Source of the DNA: Pseudarthrobacter sp. L1SW
GTDB lineage: Bacteria > Actinomycetota > Actinomycetes > Actinomycetales > Micrococcaceae
Direction: 5' to 3'
DNA: 64,000 nt
NCBI RefSeq assembly: GCF_020809045.1
Contig: NZ_CP078079.1
Location: 3,224,001 to 3,288,000, forward strand
This document shows positions 1-9,401 of this stretch, one piece after another. Under the pieces are notes generated by a model. It was not told the DNA's origin, did not search any database, and saw only the letters and a list, made by a program, of their open reading frames with translations. Within the stretch, counting starts at the first letter, position 1, and each line of letters opens with the position of its first letter. Both the position numbers and the translations under genes were made by a program.

Positions 1-2
1 AT

Positions 3-947
3 GCGAACACCGTCACCCTGGCGTCCGGTTCCAGCGTGTCCTACGGCCAGCTGGTGGTGTGCCCCGGGCTGCAGTATGACTGGGATGCCGTGCCCGGTCT
101 GGCAGAGGCGGTGCATTCGCCCCACGGCACGTCACACTACGAGTTCGAACTGGCGTCCAAGGCCTGGACCCTGCTGAGCGCTTTGACGTCCGGCACGGCC
201 GTCTTCACCATGCCCGCCGGCCCCATCAAGTGCGGCGGCGCAAGCCAGAAGCCCATGTACCTGGCCTGCGACTACTGGCGGGAACAAGGCATCCTGGACC
301 GGATCCGCGTGGTGATGGTCCAGCCCTACCCCACCGTGTTCGGGGTGCCGGAGGTGGACAGGGAACTGGACCGGAAGATCGCGGAGTACGGCATCGAGCT
401 GCGGACCAACAGCGAACTGGTGGCCGTGGACGCGGCGGGCCAGGCAGCCACCATCCGGAACCTTGAAACCGGCGCCGAGGAGAACCTGCACTACGACGTC
501 CTCAACGCCGTTCCGCCGCAGTCGGCCCCGGACTGGCTCAAGGCAACGGACCTGCCGGCAGCGGGAGACGCCGGAGGTTTCGTGGAGGTGGACCGCCAGA
601 CGCTCCGGCACATCCGGTTCCAGAACGTCTGGTCGCTGGGAGACGCGGCCGGGACCACCAACTCCAAATCCGGGGGCGCCCTGCGGAAGCAGACCAAGGT
701 CCTGGCCAGGAACCTGGTGGCCGCGCGGAAAGGCAAACCCCTGCGGGCGAAGTACAACGGCTACTCGGTGTGCCCTTTCACGGTATCCCGGGACACTGTG
801 GTGTTCGCGGAGTTCGACGACCGCTACCGGCCCATGCCCACCATCCCGCGGGTGCCCACGTGGAACGAAAGCAGGCTGTCCTGGGTGGTGGACCGGGACG
901 TTTTTCCGCAGGTGTACTGGAACCTGATCCTCAAAGGCCGGGCCTGA
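3..947 (+). CDS. Sulfide:quinone reductase-like FAD oxidoreductase (5' end outside window)
   Basis: The frame is open from base 3 to the TGA at 945-947, so the N-terminal FAD-binding part lies before the window. The visible part has a Cys in IKCGGASQK and a second Cys in YSVCPF. These match the two conserved cysteines that relay electrons in sulfide:quinone reductases. A second FAD contact follows in SLGDAAGTTNSKSG. The family is membrane-associated, oxidises sulfide to polysulfide and reduces quinone, which fits the menaquinone genes further along. A related pyridine nucleotide-disulfide oxidoreductase with another substrate cannot be excluded without the N-terminus. Confidence 0.8.
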   Translation, partial: ANTVTLASGSSVSYGQLVVCPGLQYDWDAVPGLAEAVHSPHGTSHYEFELASKAWTLLSALTSGTAVFTMPAGPIKCGGASQKPMYLACDYWREQGILDRIRVVMVQPYPTVFGVPEVDRELDRKIAEYGIELRTNSELVAVDAAGQAATIRNLETGAEENLHYDVLNAVPPQSAPDWLKATDLPAAGDAGGFVEVDRQTLRHIRFQNVWSLGDAAGTTNSKSGGALRKQTKVLARNLVAARKGKPLRAKYNGYSVCPFTVSRDTVVFAEFDDRYRPMPTIPRVPTWNESRLSWVVDRDVFPQVYWNLILKGRA

Positions 948-950
948 CCT

Positions 951-1030
951 GAGAGAGCGTCCGGGGAAAACCCACATTGAGTGAGAGAGCGTCCGGGGAA
1001 AACCCACATTGAGTGAGAGAGCGTCCGGGG
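951..1030. repeat. Tandem array of a 32-nt repeat, two full copies and one partial
   Basis: Two identical 32-nt units (951-982 and 983-1014) begin GAGAGAGCGTCCGGGGAAAA. A third copy (1015-1030) stops after CCGGGG, 12 bases before the ackA stop codon. The same unit recurs at 16287-16335 beside the paaZ stop. There are no spacers, so this is not CRISPR. It lies between converging genes and could affect 3'-end formation of ackA mRNA. Confidence 0.85.
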
Positions 1031-1042
1031 GCGGGGCTGGGT

Positions 1043-2197
1043 TTAACCGCTGACGACGGCGGCTGTCGCCTCGGCGATGGCGCGTTCCTCGTCGGTGGGA
1101 ACCACCAGGACGGGAATGGCGGACTGTGCCGTGGAAATGACGCGCGGTTCCCTGGACCGCTGGGCATTTAGGCCGGCGTCGAGCTCTATGCCCAGGGCGC
1201 CCAGCCGGTCCGCCACCAGGGCACGGAACTGGTGGGAGTTCTCGCCGATGCCGGCCGTGAAGACCAGTGCCCTGGCCCCGCCCACCGCCACGTGGTACCC
1301 GCCGATGTACTTGGCCAGCCGGTAGGACGTGACGGCGAGCGCCGTCGCGGCCTTGGCATCGCCTGCTTCGGAGGCCTCCACTACCGAGCGCATGTCGTTG
1401 TTCCCGGCCAGTCCCTTCAGCCCCGATTCGCGGTTGAGCATGGTGTCGATGTCCTCCGGCGTCCAGCCTGCCCGGCCAAGGAACACCAGGATGGACGGGT
1501 CCAGGTCCCCCGAACGGGTGCCCATCACCAGGCCTTCGAGCGGTGTGAAACCCATGGAGGTGTCCACCGACTGGCCGCCCCGGATGGCTGTGACGGAGGC
1601 GCCGTTGCCCAGGTGGGCGATGACGCCGTCGAACTCTTCCACGGGAATGTCCAGCAGCGCTGCCGCCCGTCGCGCAACGTACTCGTGGGAGGTGCCGTGG
1701 AAGCCATAGCGGCGGATGCCGTGGTTGGTGTAGAGCTCATCCGGCACGGCGTAGCGCCAGGCGTGCTGGGGCAGGGTGCGGTGGAAGGCGGTGTCGAACA
1801 CGGCAACCTGCGGCATGTCCGGCCACTTTTTGGTGATGGCCCGGATCCCCAGCACGTTGGCGGGGTTGTGCAGCGGCGCCAACGGATTCAGCCGCTCGAT
1901 GGCCCGGGTGATCTCGTTGTCGATCAGCACCGGCTCGGCGAAACGCTCGCCGCCGTGCACCACCCGGTGGCCCACGGCGCCCAGTTCGAGGTCCCCCAGT
2001 TCCTGGTGGATGGCGGCGTCCACCTGTTCCAGCGCCTCGGCGTGGTCCCGCGGGCCCTCGATCTCGCCGTCCCCGTCACCGCCGTTGCCCATGCCGATTT
2101 TCTCGATCAGCCCCTCGGCCAGGACGCTCCCGGCGGCGACGTCGCGCACCTGGTATTTGAGCGAGGACGAGCCGGAGTTGATGACGAGCACGAGCAT
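1043..2197 (-). CDS. ackA: Acetate kinase
   Basis: 384 residues, normal for AckA. It makes acetyl phosphate from acetate and ATP, or ATP from acetyl phosphate. Family motifs are present: the N-terminal phosphate-binding VINSGSSSLKYQV, a DTAFH segment with the catalytic Asp, YGFHGTSHEYV, GTRSGDLDPSIL and the C-terminal FTAGIGENS. The usual partner pta is on the same strand, but its stop lies about 5 kb upstream of the ackA start, with a regulator and a membrane operon between. ackA therefore probably has its own promoter in the 137-bp divergent gap to the gene at 2335. Confidence 0.97.
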   Translation of the reverse strand: MLVLVINSGSSSLKYQVRDVAAGSVLAEGLIEKIGMGNGGDGDGEIEGPRDHAEALEQVDAAIHQELGDLELGAVGHRVVHGGERFAEPVLIDNEITRAIERLNPLAPLHNPANVLGIRAITKKWPDMPQVAVFDTAFHRTLPQHAWRYAVPDELYTNHGIRRYGFHGTSHEYVARRAAALLDIPVEEFDGVIAHLGNGASVTAIRGGQSVDTSMGFTPLEGLVMGTRSGDLDPSILVFLGRAGWTPEDIDTMLNRESGLKGLAGNNDMRSVVEASEAGDAKAATALAVTSYRLAKYIGGYHVAVGGARALVFTAGIGENSHQFRALVADRLGALGIELDAGLNAQRSREPRVISTAQSAIPVLVVPTDEERAIAEATAAVVSG

Positions 2198-2334
2198 GAG
2201 GGGCCTCCTGAGGCTTGCTTCTGCGGTTCAAACCCCACTATAGGTGGGCGCGGCGGCCGTTTCCTTGCGGAGGGGGCCCGGCTGCGCCTAGAGTCGGGGC
2301 GGACAGGCTGGACCACGCCCGAGAGGACACTGCC

Positions 2335-2640
2335 ATGACGAACGAACCCACTTCGATTGACGAGAATGATCCCACCAACACGGGATCCAGCAGCACCGCT
2401 CCCCTGAATGCCCAGGCGGATTCGGACACCGGCTCCGGCTCCGGGACCAAGGACCCCACCGGCATCGAGGGCGCCAACCCGGCCCTGGACGACACCGGCA
2501 ACCTCAAGGCCGCCGAAACCGGCGAAGCCCCCGAAGCCCCGGAGAACACCGAGGACCTGGACCTCACGCCGCAGGGCCTTTCGGACGAACCCGCCAAGCA
2601 GGAAGACCAGGACAGCCTGGCCAAGCCGGACAACAGCTGA
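2335..2640 (+). CDS. Small acidic hypothetical protein
   Basis: 101 residues, rich in Asp, Glu, Pro, Thr and Ser, with no predicted membrane segment, signal peptide or recognised domain. It looks intrinsically disordered. The ATG at 2335 was chosen because a GAGAGGA ribosome-binding site lies just upstream and the composition becomes acidic exactly there. The frame is open further upstream but that part is Arg-rich and looks non-coding. It is divergent from ackA. Function unknown. Confidence 0.65.
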   Translation: MTNEPTSIDENDPTNTGSSSTAPLNAQADSDTGSGSGTKDPTGIEGANPALDDTGNLKAAETGEAPEAPENTEDLDLTPQGLSDEPAKQEDQDSLAKPDNS

Positions 2641-2671
2641 CCCATGCAAACGGCGACGGCGGCCCTGGCAC

Positions 2672-2923
2672 TTACCGCTGCTGGCCCTCGTCCACCGGAT
2701 CCACTGCCGCTACGGAGATCAGGACGATCCCGAGGTTCCGGACCCTTGTAAGGACCCCGTGGAGCGCTGCCTGGTCTGTGACGGAACCGCTCAGCTTTGT
2801 GGTGCCGTCCCTTTCGCGCGACAGTGTGAAGGGATCGAACCAGGCCGACCAGCGCTCGTCCAGGTGCCCGCCGATACGGATCTCGTATCTGGTGGGCACT
2901 TGGTGTTTTGGCAGCGCACTCAT
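2672..2923 (-). CDS. Conserved hypothetical protein, 83 residues
   Basis: A small soluble protein. The core (RYEIRIGGHLDERWSAWF followed by a TDQAALHGVLTRVRNLG segment) resembles short actinobacterial proteins of unknown function often found beside membrane or oxidoreductase genes. Its ATG overlaps the stop of the upstream DUF2306 gene by four bases (ATGA), so it is probably the last gene of a translationally coupled three-gene operon (4301 to 2672). No catalytic motif is visible. Confidence 0.75.
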   Translation of the reverse strand: MSALPKHQVPTRYEIRIGGHLDERWSAWFDPFTLSRERDGTTKLSGSVTDQAALHGVLTRVRNLGIVLISVAAVDPVDEGQQR

Positions 2924-3615
2924 GATGTCCCCACTTTGTCCGCCAGCGCGTTGGCCTTGCCGCCGGTGCGGTCACCGCCGTGGTGGCCGCCGCGGTGGAT
3001 AAAGTGCTCGGCCACTGCGAGGTTGATCACCCAGCCTGCACCCAGGGCCAGGTCGTTGGTGAGCTCGGTGACCCCGAACAGGGCCTCCCCGAAGCCCTGG
3101 GTGAACACCTGCGTGCCGGCGCCGAGGGCCAGGGCATAGGCCCGGGCCATCCAGGCCCGGTGCCGGCTGACGTCACCTCGGCGGACCGCTGAGAGCCCCA
3201 CGAGGATAAAGGCGGCCATGCTGAACCCGAACGCGATCCGGAAAACGAACGCCAACTCCCCCGTACCCGGCTGGCGGGCGAAGAACAGCGTCATCCACAA
3301 CCCAGAGGCCGCCACTGCCAGCCCGAGGCCTACCGCGCCCCGGCCAGCTATGCGGTGCCAGCCCGGATGGCGATGCCGGATCCCCGGAGCGAACTGGAAT
3401 GCCCCGAGAAGCGCGTATGCCACGGCGCAGATTATGTGCACCACAACGGGGACGGGTGAGGCTGTCATGCGCGGGTTTTCCGGCAAGAGGTGTGGTCCGC
3501 CCGCCAGTTCCACGAGCCGCAGGGTTCCGGCGATGGCTGGGAACAGTACGAGGGCGAGCAGCGCGAACGGTAGCCAGCCGGTGGGCCGGGACCGCGCAGC
3601 TGTCCGGGTGGTCAC
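2920..3615 (-). CDS. DUF2306-type multi-pass membrane protein
   Basis: 231 residues with about seven hydrophobic segments and conserved His in VVHIICAVAYALLGAFQF and RHRHPGWHR, as in DUF2306 proteins of unknown role. The GTG start at 3615 is preferred because it overlaps the TGA of the upstream gene (GTGA), as expected for translational coupling. The frame extends to 3693 but that part is Arg/Pro-rich and overlaps the neighbour. It is followed by the 83-residue gene with another 4-base overlap. The adjacent LuxR/MalT-type regulator may control this operon (inference). Confidence 0.8.
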   Translation of the reverse strand: MTTRTAARSRPTGWLPFALLALVLFPAIAGTLRLVELAGGPHLLPENPRMTASPVPVVVHIICAVAYALLGAFQFAPGIRHRHPGWHRIAGRGAVGLGLAVAASGLWMTLFFARQPGTGELAFVFRIAFGFSMAAFILVGLSAVRRGDVSRHRAWMARAYALALGAGTQVFTQGFGEALFGVTELTNDLALGAGWVINLAVAEHFIHRGGHHGGDRTGGKANALADKVGTS

Positions 3616-4301
3616 CTGGCACCTTCCGGATGGAGCGGCGTGCCGACGGTACCCGGAGTGGTCCCGGCGGCCGGGGTGCGGAGCCCGCTCCACAGGGAGT
3701 ACCCCAAACCAATCAGGGCTACGCCGATGGGAACGGCGAACAGCCTGTCATTGACCTGCGGCAGCAGGGGCAGGGCGAGGGTGGCCACGGACCCGGAGGC
3801 GAGCAGCGCAGCGGCCCAGCGGGCAAGTACCCTTGCGCGGAAGAGCGCAATGCCGAAGAGGAGGCCGCCGCCCAGGAAGCTGGCCGCGGCGGCCAGGTTC
3901 AGGCCCTGCATCAGGCCGATGTCGCCGGAGACAGCGTCCCCCGTGACGGTGGCGAAAACGTCGTTGACGTACCCGGGCGTACTGCGGGCGAGAGTGGGCA
4001 GGACAACGGCGCCGATGACTTCGATGCTGATCATAATGAGGTAGCCGGCGGCGAACACAAGGTAGCCCACCAGCCCCGGCAGGCGGGCCTCGGCCACCTG
4101 CCGGAGGTACATCCCGGTGATGGCCGCCAGCGACAGTCCCGCCATGAGCACCTTCAAGGTTTGGCGGACCATGTACTCAGTAGTGGTGGCGAAGGACGCA
4201 TCCAGGTGCGGGTGGTTGATCTGGACACCGATGAACAACAGGCCTGCTGCAACTGCGCTCAGCCCTGCCCAGCTCATGAGTTTGGTGGTGCTGATGGACA
4301 T
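3612..4301 (-). CDS. Multi-pass membrane protein of unknown function
   Basis: 229 residues with about six predicted transmembrane segments: an N-terminal helix (LSAVAAGLLFIGVQI), several Ala/Leu/Val-rich helices and a last one near residue 200 (VPIGVALIGLGYSLW). No catalytic motif recognised. It is the first gene of a coupled operon with the DUF2306 gene and the 83-residue gene. A 10-bp inverted repeat (4331-4365) lies 30-64 bases upstream of its start and is a candidate operator. Confidence 0.8.
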   Translation of the reverse strand: MSISTTKLMSWAGLSAVAAGLLFIGVQINHPHLDASFATTTEYMVRQTLKVLMAGLSLAAITGMYLRQVAEARLPGLVGYLVFAAGYLIMISIEVIGAVVLPTLARSTPGYVNDVFATVTGDAVSGDIGLMQGLNLAAAASFLGGGLLFGIALFRARVLARWAAALLASGSVATLALPLLPQVNDRLFAVPIGVALIGLGYSLWSGLRTPAAGTTPGTVGTPLHPEGAR

Positions 4302-4330
4302 GTTTGGCTCCTTGGCATATTTGGTCGACG

Positions 4331-4365
4331 CCCTGCCGGCAACTCAAAGGTAGGGGCCGGCAGGG
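4331..4365. promoter_or_regulatory. Inverted repeat upstream of the membrane operon
   Basis: Perfect arms CCCTGCCGGC (4331-4340) and GCCGGCAGGG (4356-4365) with a 15-nt loop. They lie between the regulator's stop (4461) and the start of the membrane operon (4301). It could be a binding site for the adjacent regulator or the regulator's terminator. There is no T-run, so I lean to an operator. Confidence 0.4.
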
Positions 4366-4460
4366 TGACGCCGCCTCACCCGGTGATGTGACTGCCAGGG
4401 TGAAAAATGCGCGGCAGTTCCGGACGGATCAGCTGTGGGCCGAGAACCACTGCCAGCCGA

Positions 4461-7184
4461 CTACAGCAGGCCGAGGTCGTGGGCCGTGCGGACTGCGGCG
4501 CGGCGGCTGGTGACCCCAAGCTTGGTGAAGACGTGCCTGGTATGCGTACGCAGCGTGTTGTGCGAGATGAACAGCGCGCGGGCGATCTCCGGCCCGCTCA
4601 GCTCACTGTCGAGGTGCCTGAGGACCTGCAACTCGCGCGCACTGAGCGGTTCAACGCCTGACGGCGGCTGGCCACCGTGGGCGGCAGGCGGCGGCTCCAT
4701 AGACGCCTCCAGGGCAAGCAGCCGGTGCGCGGCGGCAGCACCGCCGTCGTGCGTTGCCGCACGCAGCAGCTCTAGCATGGGCGGGCCTTCGTCCAGGAAC
4801 AACCGCACGTACTCGTCCGGTTCGGACAATCCCGCCAACACGGTGCCGAGCATCTCCCGCGCCAGGAGGTGCGAACCCAAAGCATCCTGCGCGAGAGCCT
4901 GCAGCATCCGGATTTCCAGCACGCTGCCGGCCCGTCCGGCCGCCGCCGCGGCGGCAAGCAGCCGGTCCAGCAGGCCAACTACTCCTTCGGCCGTGCTGGA
5001 ATCCGGCTGGGCGCGCTGCTGGGCAATAAGCAACCGGGCAAAGGTGAGGTGGCTGTACTCGTCCAGGTAGCGAGCTTCATCGGTCACGGAGATCCCTTGG
5101 GCCCGTGCCCAGCCAGCGGCCTCGGCGAGGTCGCCCCGCCGTACCCGGATCCTGGCCTTGACCGCCGGAATGGGGCGCACATCGGGGAAGAACCCGGGCC
5201 GGAAAAGCTGCTCCGCGTGGTCCAGGTAGCTGAGGGCTGCCTCTGGACTGCCTTCGTCCTGTGCCACGAGTCCTTTGGCCAGGTACCACCGGTAAAGGCT
5301 TTCGGTCATGGGTTCCCGCTCCGCGAACGGTTCCGCCGCCTCAAGATGCAGCCGGGCCCCGTTGAGGTCCCCCGACTGCCGGCAGACCTCGCTCAGCCCC
5401 ACATGCAGCTCTGAGCTCGCCCGCACCATGGAGTCGCCCAGGGACTCGGCCTGCCGGAGCGCGTTGTGGTAGATCCGGCGCGCCTGGCCGGGCCGGCCTG
5501 CTGAGAGCCACATGTCTGCGAGGATCACCGTGCTGCTGAGCTCGTCCAGCAGGTTTCCGGCAGCGTGCAGGCTCGCCACAGCCTCAGTGAAAGTGCGGAG
5601 CGCTTCGTGCACGTCACCGTCCGCCCATGCGGCGAGCCCCAGGAAACCGCCCGCAGCACCCCGCACCAGGTGGTGGTCCGGGCCCGCAAGATCGAGGGCG
5701 TTCCGCGCATGCGCCGACGTTTCGGCGGCATCGCCCCTTGCCTGCGCCAAAGAGGCGCGGTAGATCGCGATGGTGGCACCCAGCATCCGCCACTCTTGGT
5801 CACCGGGCTGCAGCATGGCCCCAGCTGGCGCTTCCGCGGGTGCCCGCCCCGTGTCCGCCAGGGCGCGTTCGGCGTCGGCAAGCCGCGCTTCCACTCCCGG
5901 GAAGTCTCCGGAAACCATCAGCATCCCCCCATAAAAGACACTGAGTAACGGGCTGCGCCGAATGGCAGCGTCCGGGAGCATCTTCAGCCAGCTGAACAGC
6001 AACGCGTCCTGGCGGCTGCGCCGGAGCATGGGCACGGCAGACTCAACCAGGTGCGCCGCGCGGTCAAAGTCCCGGCCTTCCATGGCATGCCGCACGGCGT
6101 CCTCCAAGAGCCCCTGGGACTCATACCAGCGGCTGGCACGCTGATGCAGCTGCGGAATCTGCCCCGGCTCCTCGCTGAGCAAGCGCCCCCGCAGGACATC
6201 GGCGAACAGGTGGTGGTACCGGTACCACTCGCGTTGATCGTCCAGCGGGATGACAAAAAGATTGGCGCGCTCCAGTGCCACAAGCATGTTTATCCCGTCG
6301 CCGCCGGCGGTGACCGCATCGCAGAGGGGCCCGTTGAGCGCGCTCAGGATGGCGGTGTGTAGCAGGAACTGGCGGATGGCGGCTGGCTGATGCTCCAGGA
6401 CTTCGTCCACCAGGTAGTCCACGATGTACCGGTCATTACCGGCGAAGCTTTCGATGAACCCGGCTGGGTCCGGGCGGCCCCGGAGCGAGAGGACGGCGAG
6501 CTGGAGCGCCGCAATCCACCCCTCAGTCCGCTGCTCCAGTGTAGCCACGTCCGCGTCAGTCAGTTCCAGGCCTGCCGCGCTCAGATAGGCCGCGGCCTCG
6601 TCAGGGGTGAACCGGAGATCAGCGGCACGGATCTCCGCCAGTCTCCCCCGGGCCCGCCAGCGGGACAGGGGCAGGTCCGGATCGGCCCGAGTGCTCAGCA
6701 CAACATGGACCTGCGGCGGAAGGTGCTCCAGGAAGTAAGCCACTCCGGTGCTCACGGCGCCGCTGTCCACCGAGTGGTAATCGTCCAGCACCAGCCACAC
6801 GTCATGAGGCACTGCAACGAGATCATTCACCAAGGAAGTGAGCATCAGCTCGGTCGCCGATGGCGAGGACCCCAGGAGCTCCAGCGCCGCGGACCCGACG
6901 CCTGGAGCAGCGGTTCGGAGCGACGCGATGACATAAGCCCAGAAGGCGCCGGGCTCGCTGTCCGTGGGATCCAGGGACAGCCAGGCGGCACACCGGCCCT
7001 TGCCCGAGCCTTCACTGAACCAGTCAGCCAGCAGCGCGGTCTTCCCGAATCCCGCCGGGGCAGCCACCAGGGTCAGGCCGGGCTCGGCCCCGCGGTCAAG
7101 GAGGTCCCTGAGCCGCGGCCGGGCCACAAATCCCCGCCGCGGCGCTGGAAGGTAGAGCTTGGTCGCCATCGTGGCACGTTTCAC
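4461..7184 (-). CDS. LuxR-family ATP-dependent regulator (LAL/MalT type)
   Basis: 907 residues, the usual size for large ATP-binding LuxR regulators. An N-terminal NTPase has a Walker A motif (PAGFGKTA, about residues 43-50) and Walker B (LVLDDYH, about 131-137). A long helical, TPR-like middle follows. The C-terminus is a LuxR helix-turn-helix (LSARELQVLRHL, then ISHNTLRTHTRHVFTKLGV). The GTG start at 7184 has AGGAAGG seven bases upstream; the more MalT-like ATG at 7169 is an alternative. Such proteins sense a small ligand and activate nearby operons. The target may be the membrane operon just downstream. The inducer cannot be read from sequence. Confidence 0.93.
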   Translation of the reverse strand: MKRATMATKLYLPAPRRGFVARPRLRDLLDRGAEPGLTLVAAPAGFGKTALLADWFSEGSGKGRCAAWLSLDPTDSEPGAFWAYVIASLRTAAPGVGSAALELLGSSPSATELMLTSLVNDLVAVPHDVWLVLDDYHSVDSGAVSTGVAYFLEHLPPQVHVVLSTRADPDLPLSRWRARGRLAEIRAADLRFTPDEAAAYLSAAGLELTDADVATLEQRTEGWIAALQLAVLSLRGRPDPAGFIESFAGNDRYIVDYLVDEVLEHQPAAIRQFLLHTAILSALNGPLCDAVTAGGDGINMLVALERANLFVIPLDDQREWYRYHHLFADVLRGRLLSEEPGQIPQLHQRASRWYESQGLLEDAVRHAMEGRDFDRAAHLVESAVPMLRRSRQDALLFSWLKMLPDAAIRRSPLLSVFYGGMLMVSGDFPGVEARLADAERALADTGRAPAEAPAGAMLQPGDQEWRMLGATIAIYRASLAQARGDAAETSAHARNALDLAGPDHHLVRGAAGGFLGLAAWADGDVHEALRTFTEAVASLHAAGNLLDELSSTVILADMWLSAGRPGQARRIYHNALRQAESLGDSMVRASSELHVGLSEVCRQSGDLNGARLHLEAAEPFAEREPMTESLYRWYLAKGLVAQDEGSPEAALSYLDHAEQLFRPGFFPDVRPIPAVKARIRVRRGDLAEAAGWARAQGISVTDEARYLDEYSHLTFARLLIAQQRAQPDSSTAEGVVGLLDRLLAAAAAAGRAGSVLEIRMLQALAQDALGSHLLAREMLGTVLAGLSEPDEYVRLFLDEGPPMLELLRAATHDGGAAAAHRLLALEASMEPPPAAHGGQPPSGVEPLSARELQVLRHLDSELSGPEIARALFISHNTLRTHTRHVFTKLGVTSRRAAVRTAHDLGLL

Positions 7185-7204
7185 GGGTGCCCCTTCCTGC
7201 CACG

Positions 7205-7237
7205 CGACGGCGGCACCCCTGGCGGGTGCCGCCGTCG
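7205..7237. terminator. Strong hairpin downstream of pta
   Basis: Perfect 14-bp stem CGACGGCGGCACCC / GGGTGCCGCCGTCG with a 5-nt loop, between the pta stop (7247) and the regulator start (7184). There is no clear U-tract, so termination is inferred from stem strength and position. Confidence 0.6.
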
Positions 7238-7246
7238 AACCTTAAT

Positions 7247-9325
7247 CTAGGAGGCCGGCGCCTGCGCCTGGATGGCGGTAATGGCCACCGTGTTCACGAT
7301 GTCCTCCACCGTGCAGCCGCGGGAGAGGTCGTTGACGGGCTTCCGCAGCCCCTGCAGGACAGGCCCCACAGCCACCGCCCCAGAGCTCTGCTGCACCGCC
7401 TTGTACGTGTTGTTGCCGGTATTCAAGTCCGGGAAGATGAACACGGTGGCCTGGCCTGCAACGGACGAGCCCGGCATCTTGGACTCGGCGATGGAGGCGT
7501 CCACGGCGGCGTCGTACTGGATTGGGCCTTCGACGGCGAGGTCCGGCCGGCGCTCACGGACCAGCTCGGTGGCCTGCCGCACCTCGTCCACCGCCTCGCC
7601 GGAGCCCGAGCCGCCGGTGGAGTAGGACAGCATGGCCACCCTCGGCTCCACCCCGAACTGCGCGGCGGTCTCCGCCGAAGCCAGCGCAATGTCCGCCAGT
7701 TGCTCCACGTTGGGGTCCGGGTTCACCGCGCAGTCGCCGTACACCAGCACCCGGTCCGGCATGAGCATCAGGAACACCGAGGACACGATCTTCACGCCCG
7801 GGCGGGTCTTCACGAACTCCAGGGCCGGCCGGATGGTGTGGGCCGTGGTGTGGGCGGCGCCGGAAACCATCCCGTCCACCACGCCCAGCTGGACCATCAT
7901 GGTGCCGAAGTAGCTGACGTCCTGCATGATCTCGAGTGCCTTGGCCAGGTCCACGCCCTTGTGCGCCCGCAGCTCCGCGTACTTCTCGGCAAACTTCTGC
8001 CGGAGATCGGAGGTGGCGGGGTCAACGATGTTGATGCCGGTGAGGTCGATGCCGTTCGCTGCGGCCAGCTCGCGGACGTCAGGCTCCGGTCCCAGCACGG
8101 TGAGGTCACAGACGTCGCGCCGGTGCAGGATCTCCGCCGCGCGCAGGATCCGCACGTCCGTCCCCTCCGGCAGGACCACGTGCCGCCGCTGCGAGCGGGC
8201 TCGTTCGATGAGGTCGTGCAGGAAGCGCAGCGGCGTCATCCGCTCGGCCCGCGGCAGGTGCAGGCGCTCCACGAGTTCGGCTTCATCCACCCGGCGGGAC
8301 CACAGCCCCAAAGCGGAGGCCACCTTGCGGCGGTGCCCGGACCAGATCTCGCTGCGGACTTCCGAGACCCGGCGCGCGGTGGTGTAGGTGTCCTCCTTGG
8401 CGGCGAACACGGGGAACGGTGCCTGCGCCAGGAGCGGGTAGATGTTGGCGTCCGGCGCAAGCCCACCGGTGAGGATCAGCGCCGACGCCACCGGGAACTC
8501 GGGCGAAAAGGACGACGCCAGGCACGCCACCATCACGTCGGCCCGGTCCCCGGGAACGATCACCAGCGCGCCCTCGTCCAGCACGTTCAGGAAGTTGCCG
8601 ACGTTCATGGCCGCCACCTTGATGTCCTTCACGTCGCGCTCCATGTCCGGACGGCCGGCAATCTGCCGGACCCCCAGCGCCGTGGCCACCTCGCCGGTGG
8701 TGGGCCGGGCGATCTCCTCCAGTTCCGGCAGGACATAGACGGGGCGCTTGGACGCGCCGGGCTTCACAGCGGCCCCGATCGCTTCCACGTCCTCCGGGTC
8801 CGCACGGTTCACCAGGATGGCCAGCAACGAGCACCGTTCTGCGGCAAGTTCCTTCCGGGCAACCTCGACGGCGGCCACAGCCTCCGCCACGGTCCGCCCC
8901 TTCGCGCCCACCACAGCCACCACGGGGGTGGCCAGGTTGTTTGCCAGGCGGGCGTTGAGGTCGAATTCGACGGCGGAGTCCTGGCCCACCAGGTCGGTCC
9001 CCTCCACGATCACCACGTCGCAGTGCCGCGAGATCTCGGCGAAGATCTCCACGCAGCGGGCATCGATCTCGGCGCGGTTTCCTTCCGCCAGCAGGTCACG
9101 GACTTCGGTGTAGGTCAGGCCCCCGCGGCACCGCTCATCCTCCAGCGCGAAGCGGGATTTCATCAGCGCCACCATGGGATCGGCCGCCGCATCCGGGCCG
9201 TGGACCACCGGCTTGAAGAAGCCGATCCTGTCCGCGTGCCGGTGCAGGGTGTCCGCCAGGCCCAGGGCAACAAGTGACTTGCCCGAGCCCGGGGTGGTTG
9301 CGCTGACGTAAATGCCTATGCCCAT
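7247..9325 (-). CDS. pta: Phosphate acetyltransferase (long form)
   Basis: 692 residues, the long type of Pta. It interconverts acetyl-CoA and acetyl phosphate, paired with AckA. The N-terminal third is a dethiobiotin-synthase-like P-loop domain (SATTPGSGKS), the middle is a DRTGG-type regulatory domain, and the C-terminal third is the catalytic PTA_PTB domain (YSTGGSGSGEAVDEVR, VFIFPDLNTGNNTYK). The ATG at 9325 has AAAGGGCGG just upstream; the longer frame to 9391 lacks this support. It is followed by a strong hairpin, so it is probably not co-transcribed with ackA. Confidence 0.96.
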   Translation of the reverse strand: MGIGIYVSATTPGSGKSLVALGLADTLHRHADRIGFFKPVVHGPDAAADPMVALMKSRFALEDERCRGGLTYTEVRDLLAEGNRAEIDARCVEIFAEISRHCDVVIVEGTDLVGQDSAVEFDLNARLANNLATPVVAVVGAKGRTVAEAVAAVEVARKELAAERCSLLAILVNRADPEDVEAIGAAVKPGASKRPVYVLPELEEIARPTTGEVATALGVRQIAGRPDMERDVKDIKVAAMNVGNFLNVLDEGALVIVPGDRADVMVACLASSFSPEFPVASALILTGGLAPDANIYPLLAQAPFPVFAAKEDTYTTARRVSEVRSEIWSGHRRKVASALGLWSRRVDEAELVERLHLPRAERMTPLRFLHDLIERARSQRRHVVLPEGTDVRILRAAEILHRRDVCDLTVLGPEPDVRELAAANGIDLTGINIVDPATSDLRQKFAEKYAELRAHKGVDLAKALEIMQDVSYFGTMMVQLGVVDGMVSGAAHTTAHTIRPALEFVKTRPGVKIVSSVFLMLMPDRVLVYGDCAVNPDPNVEQLADIALASAETAAQFGVEPRVAMLSYSTGGSGSGEAVDEVRQATELVRERRPDLAVEGPIQYDAAVDASIAESKMPGSSVAGQATVFIFPDLNTGNNTYKAVQQSSGAVAVGPVLQGLRKPVNDLSRGCTVEDIVNTVAITAIQAQAPAS

Positions 9326-9401
9326 GGTCCGCCCTTTGCTGTGCTGGTGCCGGTCCCTCCATCCTTGCACCCCGGGCGCCCCAAATGGCAAAGGTGCGCG
9401 C

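Noticed and set aside
951..1030. CRISPR-like array
   Set aside because: Units are directly tandem with no spacers and no cas genes nearby.
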